A DNA stretch of 64,000 nt from Closterium sp. NIES-65 (lineage: Eukaryota; Streptophyta; Zygnematophyceae; Desmidiales; Closteriaceae): positions 260,501 to 324,500 of the forward strand of contig CANXME010002133.1 in NCBI GenBank assembly GCA_948144175.1, read 5' to 3'. A program made the position numbers and the translations under genes. The notes beneath the pieces were generated by a model. It was given only the letters and a program-made list of their open reading frames with translations. It made no database searches and had not been told where the DNA came from. Below, in pieces: positions 11,376 to 22,300 of this stretch (within the stretch, counting starts at the first letter, position 1; each line of letters begins with the position of its first letter).

Positions 11376-14300
11376 ATGGCTGGGTTTAGCAATTTCTTGA
11401 ATCAATCTGGACCGTTCGATGGGTCAGGATCACAATCTTCGCGATGCTGTTTCTTCACCGAGGAGTCGCAGACCATCGGCACCGACGATCAGCCGTTATC
11501 AATCAACGTCTGCGATCGCACGTCGTCCGCACAAGTTGATCTCCGTTTCTTGCGACGCTTGCTGGCCCTTCTGCGGCTCGCTGGTGTGAAATACGCCGTT
11601 ATCCTGTTACTCCTCGCGCTCGCGAACATTCCCATTGTCGCGAAAATGGGAACCGTTACAGGAACGTTCTATTTCGCACTCGTTAATGCCAACCCCGATG
11701 CTTTCCTCAAGACCCTCGGGAATTCCGCGATTTGGCTGACCCTGGCCGCTGTTTCCACGGCGCTCACCGATTGGTCCTCGCAGTTCCTTTGCCTGAAATG
11801 GCGGAAGACGCTGACGTCCGCGTGCCACGTGGCGTACAGGCGAAGCAGCTGGCTGTACTTCGCATCTTTCGAGAAATGCGGCACCTCTGCTGTTCATAAT
11901 GCCGATACACAAGCAAAAGCCCTTTCTGTACCCGTTATAGACAACCCCGATCAACGGATCACGGAGGACATTCACCGATTCGCGGAGCAGGTCTCGCTGC
12001 TTCTAAGTAGAACAGTAACGGCGCCGCTTACCGTGTTGTACTACAGCTGCTGGGTCGTGTCTCTAATCGGTCCCACGGGCCTCCTAATCATTCTCCTATT
12101 CTTCACAATCGGAGCGGTCATAACGCGCCGCGTCATGTCTCCAGTCGCGGCGCTAGTAGCCGAGCAGGAAAGGCGGGAAGCGGAGTTCCGTATGGCGCAT
12201 GTCAGAGTAAAGGAGCGATCCGAGGACATCCTTTTCTCGCGCGGGGAGGACGCCGAGGCGCGCCAGCTCAGCACTGAGCTGGCAGCCGTCCTAGCCAATC
12301 AGGAGACGCTGGTCTGGCGGTACTTAAAGCTCGGAATAACCACTAAGGTGTTCGATTATGCTGGCGTGGCTGTTAATTATCTAGCCCTCGCTGCACCTGT
12401 GTTCGGAATAGTAGGAGCAGGTATGGCCGGAGGAGGGGGAGATAGTAAGGATAAGGGGGCTGTTGCGCAGTGGATCAGTAACGCTTCGTTTGCGATCTTG
12501 CAGCTGATATTCGGAGGATCTCAGATCATTGATGCTGCTAAGATTATATCGGATTCTGCTGGGTACACTGCGAGGGTTGGTGAGCTGTTTGAGTCGCTGC
12601 AGTTGTTGCCTTCCGATCCGTTACAGTCACATTCAGTAGTGGCACGTGGAATGGATGGGCCGTTTCCACCCCCACCCCCACCAGCACCCGCACCAGCAAC
12701 AGCGGCAGCAGCAGCATCACCACCACCAGCGGCACTAGCATCACAGCCACTGTCGAAAAGAAGAGGTTTATGGGAGAGATTAACTGGGCAAAAGAGTGCT
12801 GGTTACACAAGGAAATGTGGTAACGCCGACGTGAGTGAAGTAACCGGGCTGCTGGATGTCAGAGTGGAAAGGGGGGACAGAGGAGGCAGCAGCAGCTCTG
12901 ATGTGAACAGGTTTTATAGGCAAGCGGGGGGTGTTGTGCAAGCGATGCAGGCTGGTGGGAAGATGGCTGGGTACGGCACATGGGAAGGGGAGAGTGGAGG
13001 AGCAGCGGGTGTAAGCACGTGGAGAGGGGCTGGCGAATCGGTGCGTGAGGGCCGTTGTGAGGACACGCGGATCACACCGTGTGGTGGCGAATTTGTGGAG
13101 CCAAGGGACTTTATGCTGCAGGAGCCGACTTGGCTGATGGTGCCGAGACCAGGAAGCAACGGCACGAGAGCTGACGAGGAAGCAGCCGGCGAAGCTGACA
13201 GGATCCTGCAGTACTCCATTCACTCTGTCCCGCCCGATCTACGCTCCCTTGTAGCCCAGGTGCCTCTCCAGTCGACTCAGACGTCACATCCTATCAGGGA
13301 AGCCGCAGTGGGACAGCAGCTGCATGCCTCCCCTTGTATGCACCCGATCCTGCAGTACTCCATTCACTCTGTCCCGCCCGAGCTACGCTCCCTGGTAGGG
13401 ACCCTGCTGCCACAATCCGGAGACGGATGGGGGAAGACGGAGAAGAGGTGGGCAGCTGCACGTGTGGGCGAGGCATGGAGCATGAGTGTGGAGGATGTGA
13501 TAGTAGAGGATGTGGGGATGGAAGGAGCGGAAATTGAGAAGGTGAGGATGGAAGATGTGAGAACGGAGGAGGTGAGAGTAGAGTATGGGGGGTTGGAAGG
13601 TGTGAAGAGGGGGGAGGTGAGAGTAGAGGATGTGAAGATAGTGGTGACATTTCAGTGCAGCGATGTGCCACTCTGGCCTATCCACAACAATTCATCCTCC
13701 TCTGCTGCTGGTGCTTCTGCTGCTGCGGCTGCTGCTGTATCAGAAGTTGCAAATGCAGATGGCGCCTCAGCACATGCAGGCATGAGTCCAGCAGACTCCG
13801 CCACAGCAACGCAGGCAGACGTCAGCAGGGCAATGAACCGGCTGCTCTTCAACTTCCGCCTCTTCCAGCAGCAGCTCTGTGAGCACATCTGGGCGGCCGG
13901 TCACTGGGCTGACGCTGTTGACCCCCTCACTGGCTACCTCATGCACTCTGCTTCTGGCAGCAGTGGCAGCAGCGCTGGTCGTAGTGCCGGTGGTGGTGGC
14001 AGCAGTGGTAGTGCCGAATTTGGTGCTGCTGGCAGCAGTGGTGGCGCTGAGTTTGTCAGTACTGGTATCGGTGCTGGCTGCACGTGGCCGTTCCCCTCCC
14101 CCATCAAGTACAACGAGGTGGACGTTGCCCAGATCCTCCTCGATTATCCTGTTGCTCCCACTGCCACGGCCAGTGAAGCAGCAGCAGCTTCAATGGGCTC
14201 CACAGTGCCTCCTAATGCTGCGGCGGCAGCAGCAGCAGCAGCAGGAGCAGCAGAACCAGCAACACCAGCAGTACCAGGACCACCACCAATGCCGTCATGC

Positions 14301-15482
14301 CCCCTAGTTCTCCACCCTTCATTTGGCACGCACACCTACCCAGCCTCCCTCCTCACCACCGCCCCTCTCCCTCTCCTGCAATCTGCCATCCGCCACGTGG
14401 CAGGCTCTGGTTGGCGCCTGCCAGGCTGGCAGGAGGAGGAAGGGGTCGTGGTGGTGGGACAGGGGACGGGGGATGGGAAGATGGGAGGTGTGACAGCAGC
14501 GGGGAAGGGAGCGGAGGGAGGGTGTGAGGAAGCATTGGTGGCACCTGAACCTGAACGTCTGCCTGCTTTTAAGCCTGAACGTGGACCTGAACTTGAGGTG
14601 CACCCACCATGTCACACCTGTTCCCCCTCCTCCTTCCCTCCTGCACTCTCCCTCTCCCGTCTCACTCTCACTCTCCCCCAAACAAACCACCTCATTGTCG
14701 CGAACCTCTCTCTCCATCTGCCACGTGGCAAGGCCCTACTGGTCACCGGTCCCAGCGGGTGTGGCAAAACCAGCCTCCTGCGCACCATCGCTGGACTCTG
14801 GCCAACCAGCAGCCGCCACGTCAGCAGCAGCAGCCGTAGCAGCGTAATTTCATCTGCTGCAGCCCTCCTTCCCCCCGTGACGTTATACCCCCCTGCTGCT
14901 TCCCCCAATGTCATGTTCCTTCCCCAGAAGCCCCTTCTTGCTCCCTCCCCCTGCCTTGCTGCTCAAGTCATGTACCCTATGGAACTTGGGGGTATTCCCG
15001 AGGGTGTGTGTAGAGGCAGGAGGAGGGATGGCGGCGTAAGGACAAGGATAGAGGCTGCTCTTGCTGTGGTGGGCTTGACGCACCTGTTACCATGTCTGGA
15101 GACCATCTGTCCAGATGGACTGGTGAAATCTGAGGATCGTTTTGGCAATGAGAGGCACTGTCAGCAGCAAGGCTGTCCCAACATCAGGCCGTCTCCAGAA
15201 CGGTCGGGGAAGGCGAAAAGTTGGATCGCGGGACTTTCTCCCGGGGAGCAGCAGCGGCTTCAGTTTGCAAGAGTGGTGTTTCATCGCCCGAGGTTGGTTT
15301 TCCTGGATGAGGCTACGAGTGCTGTGGATGGCGAGATGGAGGCGCGTATGTATGCCTGGCTTGCTATTGCGGGGGTTGCTATTGTTAGTGTTAGCCATAG
15401 AAGAGAATCTCTGCGGAGGTGGCACCATGCTGAGCTTGTGCTAGAGGGGGATGGAACAGGAAGGTGGAGAATAGTGCAATAA
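11376..15482 (+). CDS. Subfamily-D half ABC transporter (SbmA/YddA/ABCD-like), intronless
   Basis: A single 1368-aa frame from an ATG in GACATGG context. The N-terminal membrane domain covers about residues 50-380, with hydrophobic segments, the family motif NPDQRI near residue 190 and an EAA-like stretch near 266-290 (EFRMAHVRVKERSEDI). A very long, poorly conserved Ala/Gly/Ser-rich linker (about 420-1080) separates it from a C-terminal ATPase domain: Walker A GPSGCGKTS near 1125, Q-loop MFLPQKP near 1185, signature LSPGEQQRL near 1287, Walker B LVFLDEA near 1306, and H-loop SVSHR near 1338. One membrane plus one ATPase domain indicates a half transporter that dimerises. ABCD proteins act in peroxisomes, and a plant group close to bacterial SbmA/YddA is assigned to plastids; the sequence does not settle which applies. 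The linker makes it about twice the usual length. An unspliced intron inside the linker is unlikely because the frame stays open. Confidence 0.85.
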   Translation: MAGFSNFLNQSGPFDGSGSQSSRCCFFTEESQTIGTDDQPLSINVCDRTSSAQVDLRFLRRLLALLRLAGVKYAVILLLLALANIPIVAKMGTVTGTFYFALVNANPDAFLKTLGNSAIWLTLAAVSTALTDWSSQFLCLKWRKTLTSACHVAYRRSSWLYFASFEKCGTSAVHNADTQAKALSVPVIDNPDQRITEDIHRFAEQVSLLLSRTVTAPLTVLYYSCWVVSLIGPTGLLIILLFFTIGAVITRRVMSPVAALVAEQERREAEFRMAHVRVKERSEDILFSRGEDAEARQLSTELAAVLANQETLVWRYLKLGITTKVFDYAGVAVNYLALAAPVFGIVGAGMAGGGGDSKDKGAVAQWISNASFAILQLIFGGSQIIDAAKIISDSAGYTARVGELFESLQLLPSDPLQSHSVVARGMDGPFPPPPPPAPAPATAAAAASPPPAALASQPLSKRRGLWERLTGQKSAGYTRKCGNADVSEVTGLLDVRVERGDRGGSSSSDVNRFYRQAGGVVQAMQAGGKMAGYGTWEGESGGAAGVSTWRGAGESVREGRCEDTRITPCGGEFVEPRDFMLQEPTWLMVPRPGSNGTRADEEAAGEADRILQYSIHSVPPDLRSLVAQVPLQSTQTSHPIREAAVGQQLHASPCMHPILQYSIHSVPPELRSLVGTLLPQSGDGWGKTEKRWAAARVGEAWSMSVEDVIVEDVGMEGAEIEKVRMEDVRTEEVRVEYGGLEGVKRGEVRVEDVKIVVTFQCSDVPLWPIHNNSSSSAAGASAAAAAAVSEVANADGASAHAGMSPADSATATQADVSRAMNRLLFNFRLFQQQLCEHIWAAGHWADAVDPLTGYLMHSASGSSGSSAGRSAGGGGSSGSAEFGAAGSSGGAEFVSTGIGAGCTWPFPSPIKYNEVDVAQILLDYPVAPTATASEAAAASMGSTVPPNAAAAAAAAAGAAEPATPAVPGPPPMPSCPLVLHPSFGTHTYPASLLTTAPLPLLQSAIRHVAGSGWRLPGWQEEEGVVVVGQGTGDGKMGGVTAAGKGAEGGCEEALVAPEPERLPAFKPERGPELEVHPPCHTCSPSSFPPALSLSRLTLTLPQTNHLIVANLSLHLPRGKALLVTGPSGCGKTSLLRTIAGLWPTSSRHVSSSSRSSVISSAAALLPPVTLYPPAASPNVMFLPQKPLLAPSPCLAAQVMYPMELGGIPEGVCRGRRRDGGVRTRIEAALAVVGLTHLLPCLETICPDGLVKSEDRFGNERHCQQQGCPNIRPSPERSGKAKSWIAGLSPGEQQRLQFARVVFHRPRLVFLDEATSAVDGEMEARMYAWLAIAGVAIVSVSHRRESLRRWHHAELVLEGDGTGRWRIVQ
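13200..13397 (+). repeat. In-frame internal duplication in the ABC transporter linker
   Basis: About 50 nt at 13200-13250 and 13347-13397 are nearly identical, both encoding ILQYSIHSVPP[DE]LRSLV. They are 147 nt apart (49 codons), so the frame is kept. This is a coding-sequence example of the segmental duplication seen in introns elsewhere in the window. Confidence 0.85.
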
Positions 15483-16311
15483 GGTTGCATGTATGTATCT
15501 TTGTGCTTTCTATCCTTTTTTGGTTCCGATTTCATAGCGCAGCGCAGCGCAGTTGCTCAAACAGGGAGGTGGGTGTGGTCGTGATAATTAGCCATGATGA
15601 CAGCACGCGAGCCCTTTCGTAAGGCAGTCGATTGGTGAAGAAGACCGACAAATGAAAAGCTTGCCACGCTGGCTCCACAAACTGCAGCGCGCTTTGTGAA
15701 AACCTTGATCGATTCCTCCCGAGCCGATTCCATTCCTTTTCGCCAGGCATGTTGAGCGAATCGACGTTGCTCGCCACACGTTCCACGTGGTTGACCCAAT
15801 CGTAGGGTGGATGTCAACCTCGTGGACCACCATCGAGCATGCCGAGGCATTGTGACGTGGCACCGCGCCTCCTCCGAGATTGGTTGTTTGGGACAAGCGA
15901 TTTCAATCAAAAGGCCGCATTCAGAATAAGAGGTAGGAAACGCATTCACGGCAGACTGATTCTGTCAGAAATACTGTGATTGGTCAGTGGAAGCAAGTAA
16001 GTCTGAGGTGGGACCTCCATAAATTACGAACGCGGAGAAGAAGAGGACGTACGTACCTGAAGGTCGTTCATAGGTTGTCCGTTCGTATATACGTCTCGGA
16101 GTTTGGCTAAAGAAGGTTTGTCGTCGTACTATACGAAGCATAGGTCCTCCGCTGGAGAAGACGTACCGAGCTCATTCCTTTCTGCTTCATGCATAGTAGG
16201 ACACATCGTTTTGCGTAGCATTGCTAAATTCAGTGATTGTTGGGCTGGGCATCCACTTGTTCACCAATCCTACAATTGCAATTCCGCAACTTCGAAAGAA
16301 CCACGGCAACC
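15483..16311. other. Intergenic region between ABC transporter and TAP38-like genes
   Basis: Contains a short GCGCA run at 15537-15551 and otherwise unremarkable sequence. It holds the 3' UTR of the transporter and the promoter and leader of the phosphatase. Two overlapping open frames on the minus strand (15557-15949) have no recognisable features and are not called. Confidence 0.5.
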
Positions 16312-19300
16312 ATGGCGGCGGTTCGCTCGCTTATCTCCTCCCTCAGGCTCACTCCCGCTCCAGTTGTACCGCTCAAATCATCAGCCTCCTCCCTCGTCCG
16401 CGACGAGTCGAGTTTCTTCAACCTGAACTTGAATCTCTCCGCATCATGCGCTTCAGCTAAGGGCCCTCGACGAGTCGCACCTCCTTCTGCTGCAGCGACT
16501 CCCGTCACGGCTGCTGCCGCAGCACCCACAGCGGAGGACGCGCCGTCGGTCCCGGCGTCAGGAACGGAAGCGACGCCGCGGCGCCGCCTGAAGGTTGGGT
16601 ACCACGCGGCGCAGGGGCGGCGCGACGAGATGGAGGACCACGTGGTGGTGCTGGAAGACATAGGCGCTGGGTTCCTCTACGCCGGCGTGTTTGACGGCCA
16701 CGCAGGTACGTGTTTGACGGCCACCCGGTGCGCATTTGATGGTCACCCGGTGCGTGTTGACGGCCATCCAGGTATCTTCTGAGTCGACGAGATGGAGGAC
16801 CACGTGGTGGTTCTGGAAGACAATGGCGCTGGGTTCCTCTACGCCGGCGTATTTGACGGCCACGCAGGTGCGTATTTGACGGCCACGAGCCTGTTGGACG
16901 GATACTGAGCGTGCAGTTTCCAAACCTTTCATTTCTGCTTTTCTGGGAAGCTTCCGATACTTGAGATTTGAGCGTGTGAGTTGACTTCGGAGCGCGTGTT
17001 TGTCGCGCGTGCAGGCGCGTCTTCCGCGAAGTTTCTGAGCGACGAGCTGCACGACGACTGCATGGAGGCGCTGGAGGGCGGCGCGGTGTTGGAGGACGAG
17101 GACCTGACGGCCGCGGAAGACGCGCTCGAAGATGCTTTCCTTAAAGCCGACCAACGGCTGCTGCAGTGGTGAGTGGGTGTGCTTGGCGGGGGTTGACTGA
17201 GTGTATGGTGAGGTTATGGAGGCGTTGGAGGGACTTTTGAGTCAACTTCTGAGTCGACTCAAAAGTCAACTGGGTTTGCTTGGCGGGGGTTGACTGGGTG
17301 TATGGTGAGGTTATGGAGGCGTTGGAGGGCGGTGCGGTGTTGGAGGATGAGGATCTGACGGCCGCGGAAGACGCGCTCGAAGATGCGTTTCTCAAAGCTG
17401 ATCAACGGCTGCTGCAGCGGTAAGAGGGCTTGGTGGTGTGGGTGTGCTTGGTAGGTGTGTTTGGTTGGGTGAGTTTGTATGGTGTGCTTGTTGTGTGCTG
17501 GCGCTGGAGTGCGGCGCGGTGTTGGAGGACGAGAACCTGACGGCTGCGGAGGACGCGTTTCTCAAGGCCGACCAACGGCTGCTGCAGTGATGAGAGCGCG
17601 TAATGGGTTGGGTGTGATTTGTGGGTGCTCTTGGTTGGTGCGTTTGGTGGGTGTACTTTGGTGAGCTAGTGGAGTGTTGGCGGCGCGGTGTTGGAGGACG
17701 AGGATCTGACGGTGGCGGAGCTCGAAGATGCTTTTCTCAAGGCTGATCAACGGCTGCTGCAGTGGTGAGTATTACTCAGGCTCGAAGAGCACAGTGCTGA
17801 GCCGAGTCGGGGTCGGTCGACGGGTACAGTGCCATTCGTGCGCCAGTAGGCTCAGACGTCACCGCGCATGGCCCCCTTCCCCCGTCCCCCCTCGCGCGCA
17901 CAGGCTGGAAGAGCACAGTGCTGAGCCCGAGTCAGGGGTGACAGGTACAGTGGCGTTTGTGCGCCAGTAGGCTCAAATCTCACCGCGCATGTTCCCCCCT
18001 TCCCCCCCGCCCCTCCCCCCCCCCCGCACACAGGCTCGAAGAGCACAGTTCTGAGCCCGAGTCGGGGTCGACAGGTACAGTGGCGTTTGTGCGGCACGAC
18101 CGGCTGTTCGTGGCGCACATAGGCGACTCGCGCGCCGTGATGGCCGTTGGGGGGGGCGACGAGGGATACATCTCGGACGACCATAAGCCCAGCGGCGACT
18201 CGGGCAAGGCACAGGCGGAGATTAAGCGGATCAACAAGGCGGGCGGATGGGTGAGTAGTTTTTTGTGTGTGTGTGTGTGTGTGTGTGTGGAAAGTCACCA
18301 ACTCGGGGAAGGTGCGGGCAGGAGAGATGAAGAGGATCAACAGGGCAGGCGGATGGGTGATTGAGTCAATTAGTTGGAGATAAGTCTGATTAAGCAATTG
18401 GGAAAGGCGCAGGAGGAGATTAAGAAGAGAAGTTCAACAATGCGGGCGGATGGGTGAGTGGGTGTTGAGTCGGCTAAAAATACACCTACCAAGCAGCGAC
18501 TCGGGCAAGGCGCGAGATCAAGCTGCGGAGATCAAGCGGATCAACAAGGCAGGCGGATGGGTGAGTGGGTGCTGAGTCGACTTGTGCGTGAGTGTTGAGA
18601 CGTTATCCTATCTCTCCCCCAATCCACCCTATCTCTCCCCCAATCCACCCTATCTCTCCCCCAATCCACCCCATCTCTCCCCCAATCCACCCCATCTCTC
18701 CCCCAATCCACCCTATCTCTCCCCCAATCCACCCTATCTCTCCCCCAATCCACCCTATCTCTCCCCCAATCCACCCAATCTCTCCCCCAATCCACCCAAT
18801 CTTCCTCCCAATGACCCTGTCTCTCTCCCTATCCATCCTATCTCTCCCCCATTTCACCTTACCTTTCCCCCTATCCACATGCCCACCCTTTTCCTCACCC
18901 ATTCGCAGGTGAGCCAAGGGCGGGTGTGTGGCGTGATTGCCGTGTCCCGAGCGTTTGGCAACGTGGCTTTCAAGACGAGAAAAGAGGAGTGAGTCACTGA
19001 CTGAGTGAGTCACTGACTGAGTGAGTCACTGACTGAGTGAGTCACTGACTGAGTGAGTCACTGACTGAGTGAGTCACTGACTGAGTGAGTCACTGACTGA
19101 GTGAGTCACTGACTGAGTGAGTCACTGACTGAGTGAGTCACTGACTGAGTGAGTCACTGACTGAGTGAGTCACTGACTGAGTGAGTCACTGACTGAGTGA
19201 GTCACTGACAGAGTGAGTCACTGACTGAGTGAGTCACTGACTGAGTGAGTCACTGACTGAGTGAGTCACTGACTGAGTGAGTCACTGACTGAGTGAGTCA

Positions 19301-22300
19301 CTGACAGAGTGAGTCACTGACTGAGTGAGTCGTGCTTCTGAATGATTGAAGTAACCAGCTTTACCAATACACCTACCTAGATCAATCACTGCACACAAAA
19401 CAAACAAACGAACAAACAAATGAAACAAAACTAGGACAAATCGAAGGGTAACGACAAGTAAAGTACTTGTATGCACATTAATGCCCTACTCTTCCCACTG
19501 AACCACTCTTATACCATGCTGAACCGCACTGTACCGCACTGTGCTCCTCTGTGTGCAGAATGATGCAACAAGGAGTGAAGAAGGGGAGGTGGACCACCAG
19601 ATGGGTCTCCAAGTAGGCTCGCTCCTTGCTGTTTGCTCCTTGCTCCTTGCTCCTTGCTCCTTGCCTCTTGCTGCTTGCTGCTTGATGCTTGCTGATTGCG
19701 TTTGCTTGCTGCTCTGCTCTAAAGCCATTCTCGTTTCAGTGAATTAGGGGAGGTGGACCACCAGATGGGTCTCCAAGTATGCTCTCCGCCTGCTGCTCTC
19801 TGCTTGCTGCTCTCTGCTCGCTTCTTGCTGCTCGCTGCTTGCTGCTGTTTCTAGTAGTTGGTCAGGAGAACCGAGTTTGGTGGCTGCTGCTGTCCCTCCA
19901 TTAACCAGTGAAGAAGGTCAAGTTGATATCCAGATAGGTTTCTCGTTGCTGCAGGGTGTTTTTCAAGATAGGTTTGAGAATTCTTAAAAACACCCTGAAG
20001 AAGGTCAAGTTGATACCCAGATAGGTTTCTCGTACCGTGCTTCTCATCCCTGCTATCTTACCCCTGCTCACCCCTTCTCAGCCATGTTGGTGTTACTTCA
20101 ACAGTAACACATTTCTCAAAAGTAACATCAACATATCCAGATATGTTTCTCGTACCTTTCTTCTCATCCTTCCTATCTTCCTCCTCCCCACCCCTTCTCG
20201 GCCCTATCCGCATGCTTTCCCCATGCCTGCTTCTGCCATCCCTTCCTGGTTTTCAGGAGAAAGTACGATTCTGATTGGATCTCAGCGCTCCCTGACGTGT
20301 ACGGCACTGAGCTGACAGAAGATGCCGAATTCGTCATCATTGCATCTGATGGCCTATGGGATGCGTTTTCCAGGTAGAAAGCTCTCCCTCTCCTGCTAAT
20401 GCCTAGCCCGCTCTCCCCTCATATTGCTACACGTCCTTCCCCCCCACACCCATTTCCACCCTTCCCCCCCCCCACACACCCATTTCCACCCTTCCCACCC
20501 CCACACCCATTTCCACCCTTCCCCCCCCCCACACACCCATTTCCACCCTTCCCACCCCCACACCCATTTCCACCCTTCCCCCCCCCCACACACCCATTTC
20601 CACCCTTCCCACCCCCACACCCGCTTCCCCACCTCCCCCCTCCCCCTTCCCTCCCGCTCCCCCACCACACCCTGTTACAGCTCTTTGAGGCAGTGTCGTT
20701 TGTGCGGAGCGAGATGGAGAGGACTTTTGAGGCGCCTCAACAGTGTTGTTTGTGCGGAGCGAGATGGAGACGCACTCCTTCCCTCCCTCCCTTTCTCAGT
20801 CCCACCACAACCTGTTAATCTTACAGCTCTTGAGGCAGTGTCGTATGTGCGGAGCGAGATGGAGAGGCATGGAGACTTCTGGAATACGTGACAACTACAC
20901 ACACACCCCCTTCCTTCCCTCCCACTCCCCTCTCTCGCTCCTCCCGCCCTCCCTACCTGCCTTCCCCACACATCCTGTTGGCAGCTTTGAGGCAGTGTCG
21001 TTTGTGCGGAGCGAGATGGAGAAGCATGGGGACTTTTGGAACAAACATCCGTTTCCCACACACACTGCTTCCCTCCCTCCCTCCCTCCCTCCCACCACAC
21101 CCTGTTAATCTTGTAGTTCTGAGGCTGTGTCATTTGTGCGGAGCGAGATGGAGAAGCATGGGGACGTGCAGCAGGCATGCGAGGCGCTCGTGCACGCTGC
21201 GCTGCATGTGAGTGTATGAGATTGTGGTATAATATGCTCTTATAAGCACACTCATTTCCACCGTGCTGGACTCTACAACATGGGGACGTGCAGCAGGCAT
21301 GCGAGGCGCTCGTGCACGCTGCGCTGCATGTGAGTGTATGAGATTGTGGTATAATATGCTCTTATAAGCACACTGATTTCCACCGTGCTGGACTCTACAA
21401 CATGGGGACGTGCAGCAGGCTTGCAAGGCGCTCGTGCACGCTGCGCTGCATGTGAGTGTCATATGATACACTATAATACACTACACTAGAGACTATTGTG
21501 CTATGCTACACTGCCATACAATAGTATTGGCTTGGAGGCTTGGGGACGCGCAGCAGGCTTGCGAGGCGCTCGTACACGCTGCGCTACATGTGAGTGTATG
21601 AGATTGTGGTATAATATGCTCTTATAAGCACACTGATTTCCACCGTGCTGGACTCTACAACATGGGGACGTGCAGCAGGCTTGCGAGGCGCACGCGGCTC
21701 TGCATGTGAGTGCTGTATGATACACAACGGTACACTACACTACAGGCTGCTATGCTATGCTACGCTATACTTTCATACACTAGTACTGCCTTGCAGGCAT
21801 GGCAACGTGCAGCAGGCATGCGAGGCGCTCGTGCACACGGCTCTGCATGTGAGTGAACAAGGATACAGTATAGTACATCAAGATACACTATATGACACTT
21901 TAGTACACTACGCATTGCCGCTGGCTTGGAGACATGGGGACGTTAAAAGACCTGCAGGCACAGCAGCCAGCAGGCTTGCGAGGCTCTCGTGCACGCGGCT
22001 CTGCATGTGAGTGCATGAGGGCATGGTACAAGATGCTTTTGTAAGCTGGGAAGCACGCTACAAGACAGTATAATGCACTGTCGTTGTGATAAAGGTAGTG
22101 TTTTGAGACGTTTCGATTCGAAACACTAACTTTATCACCTGGGATAGGAAGCACACTAGTTTCAGTATAATGCACTGTCGTTGCAGCACGGGGACGTAAG
22201 CAGGAATGCAAGGCCATTGTGCACACTGCTCTGCTCTGCACGTAAGTGTCTAAAGACATTCCTAGAAATGAGTGTCTAAAGACATACAGTATACTACATG

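Noticed and set aside
15557-15949. 130-aa minus-strand open frame upstream of the phosphatase gene
   Set aside because: It overlaps another open frame of similar length and has no recognisable features; probably promoter or 3' UTR sequence.
18541-19013. Open frames encoding repeated PPIHPIS or WGRDRVD peptides
   Set aside because: Translations of the 21-bp intronic minisatellite of the phosphatase gene on either strand.
20396-20670. Open frames encoding repeated HPFPPFPPP or GGKGGNGC peptides
   Set aside because: Translations of the C-rich intron 6 repeat.
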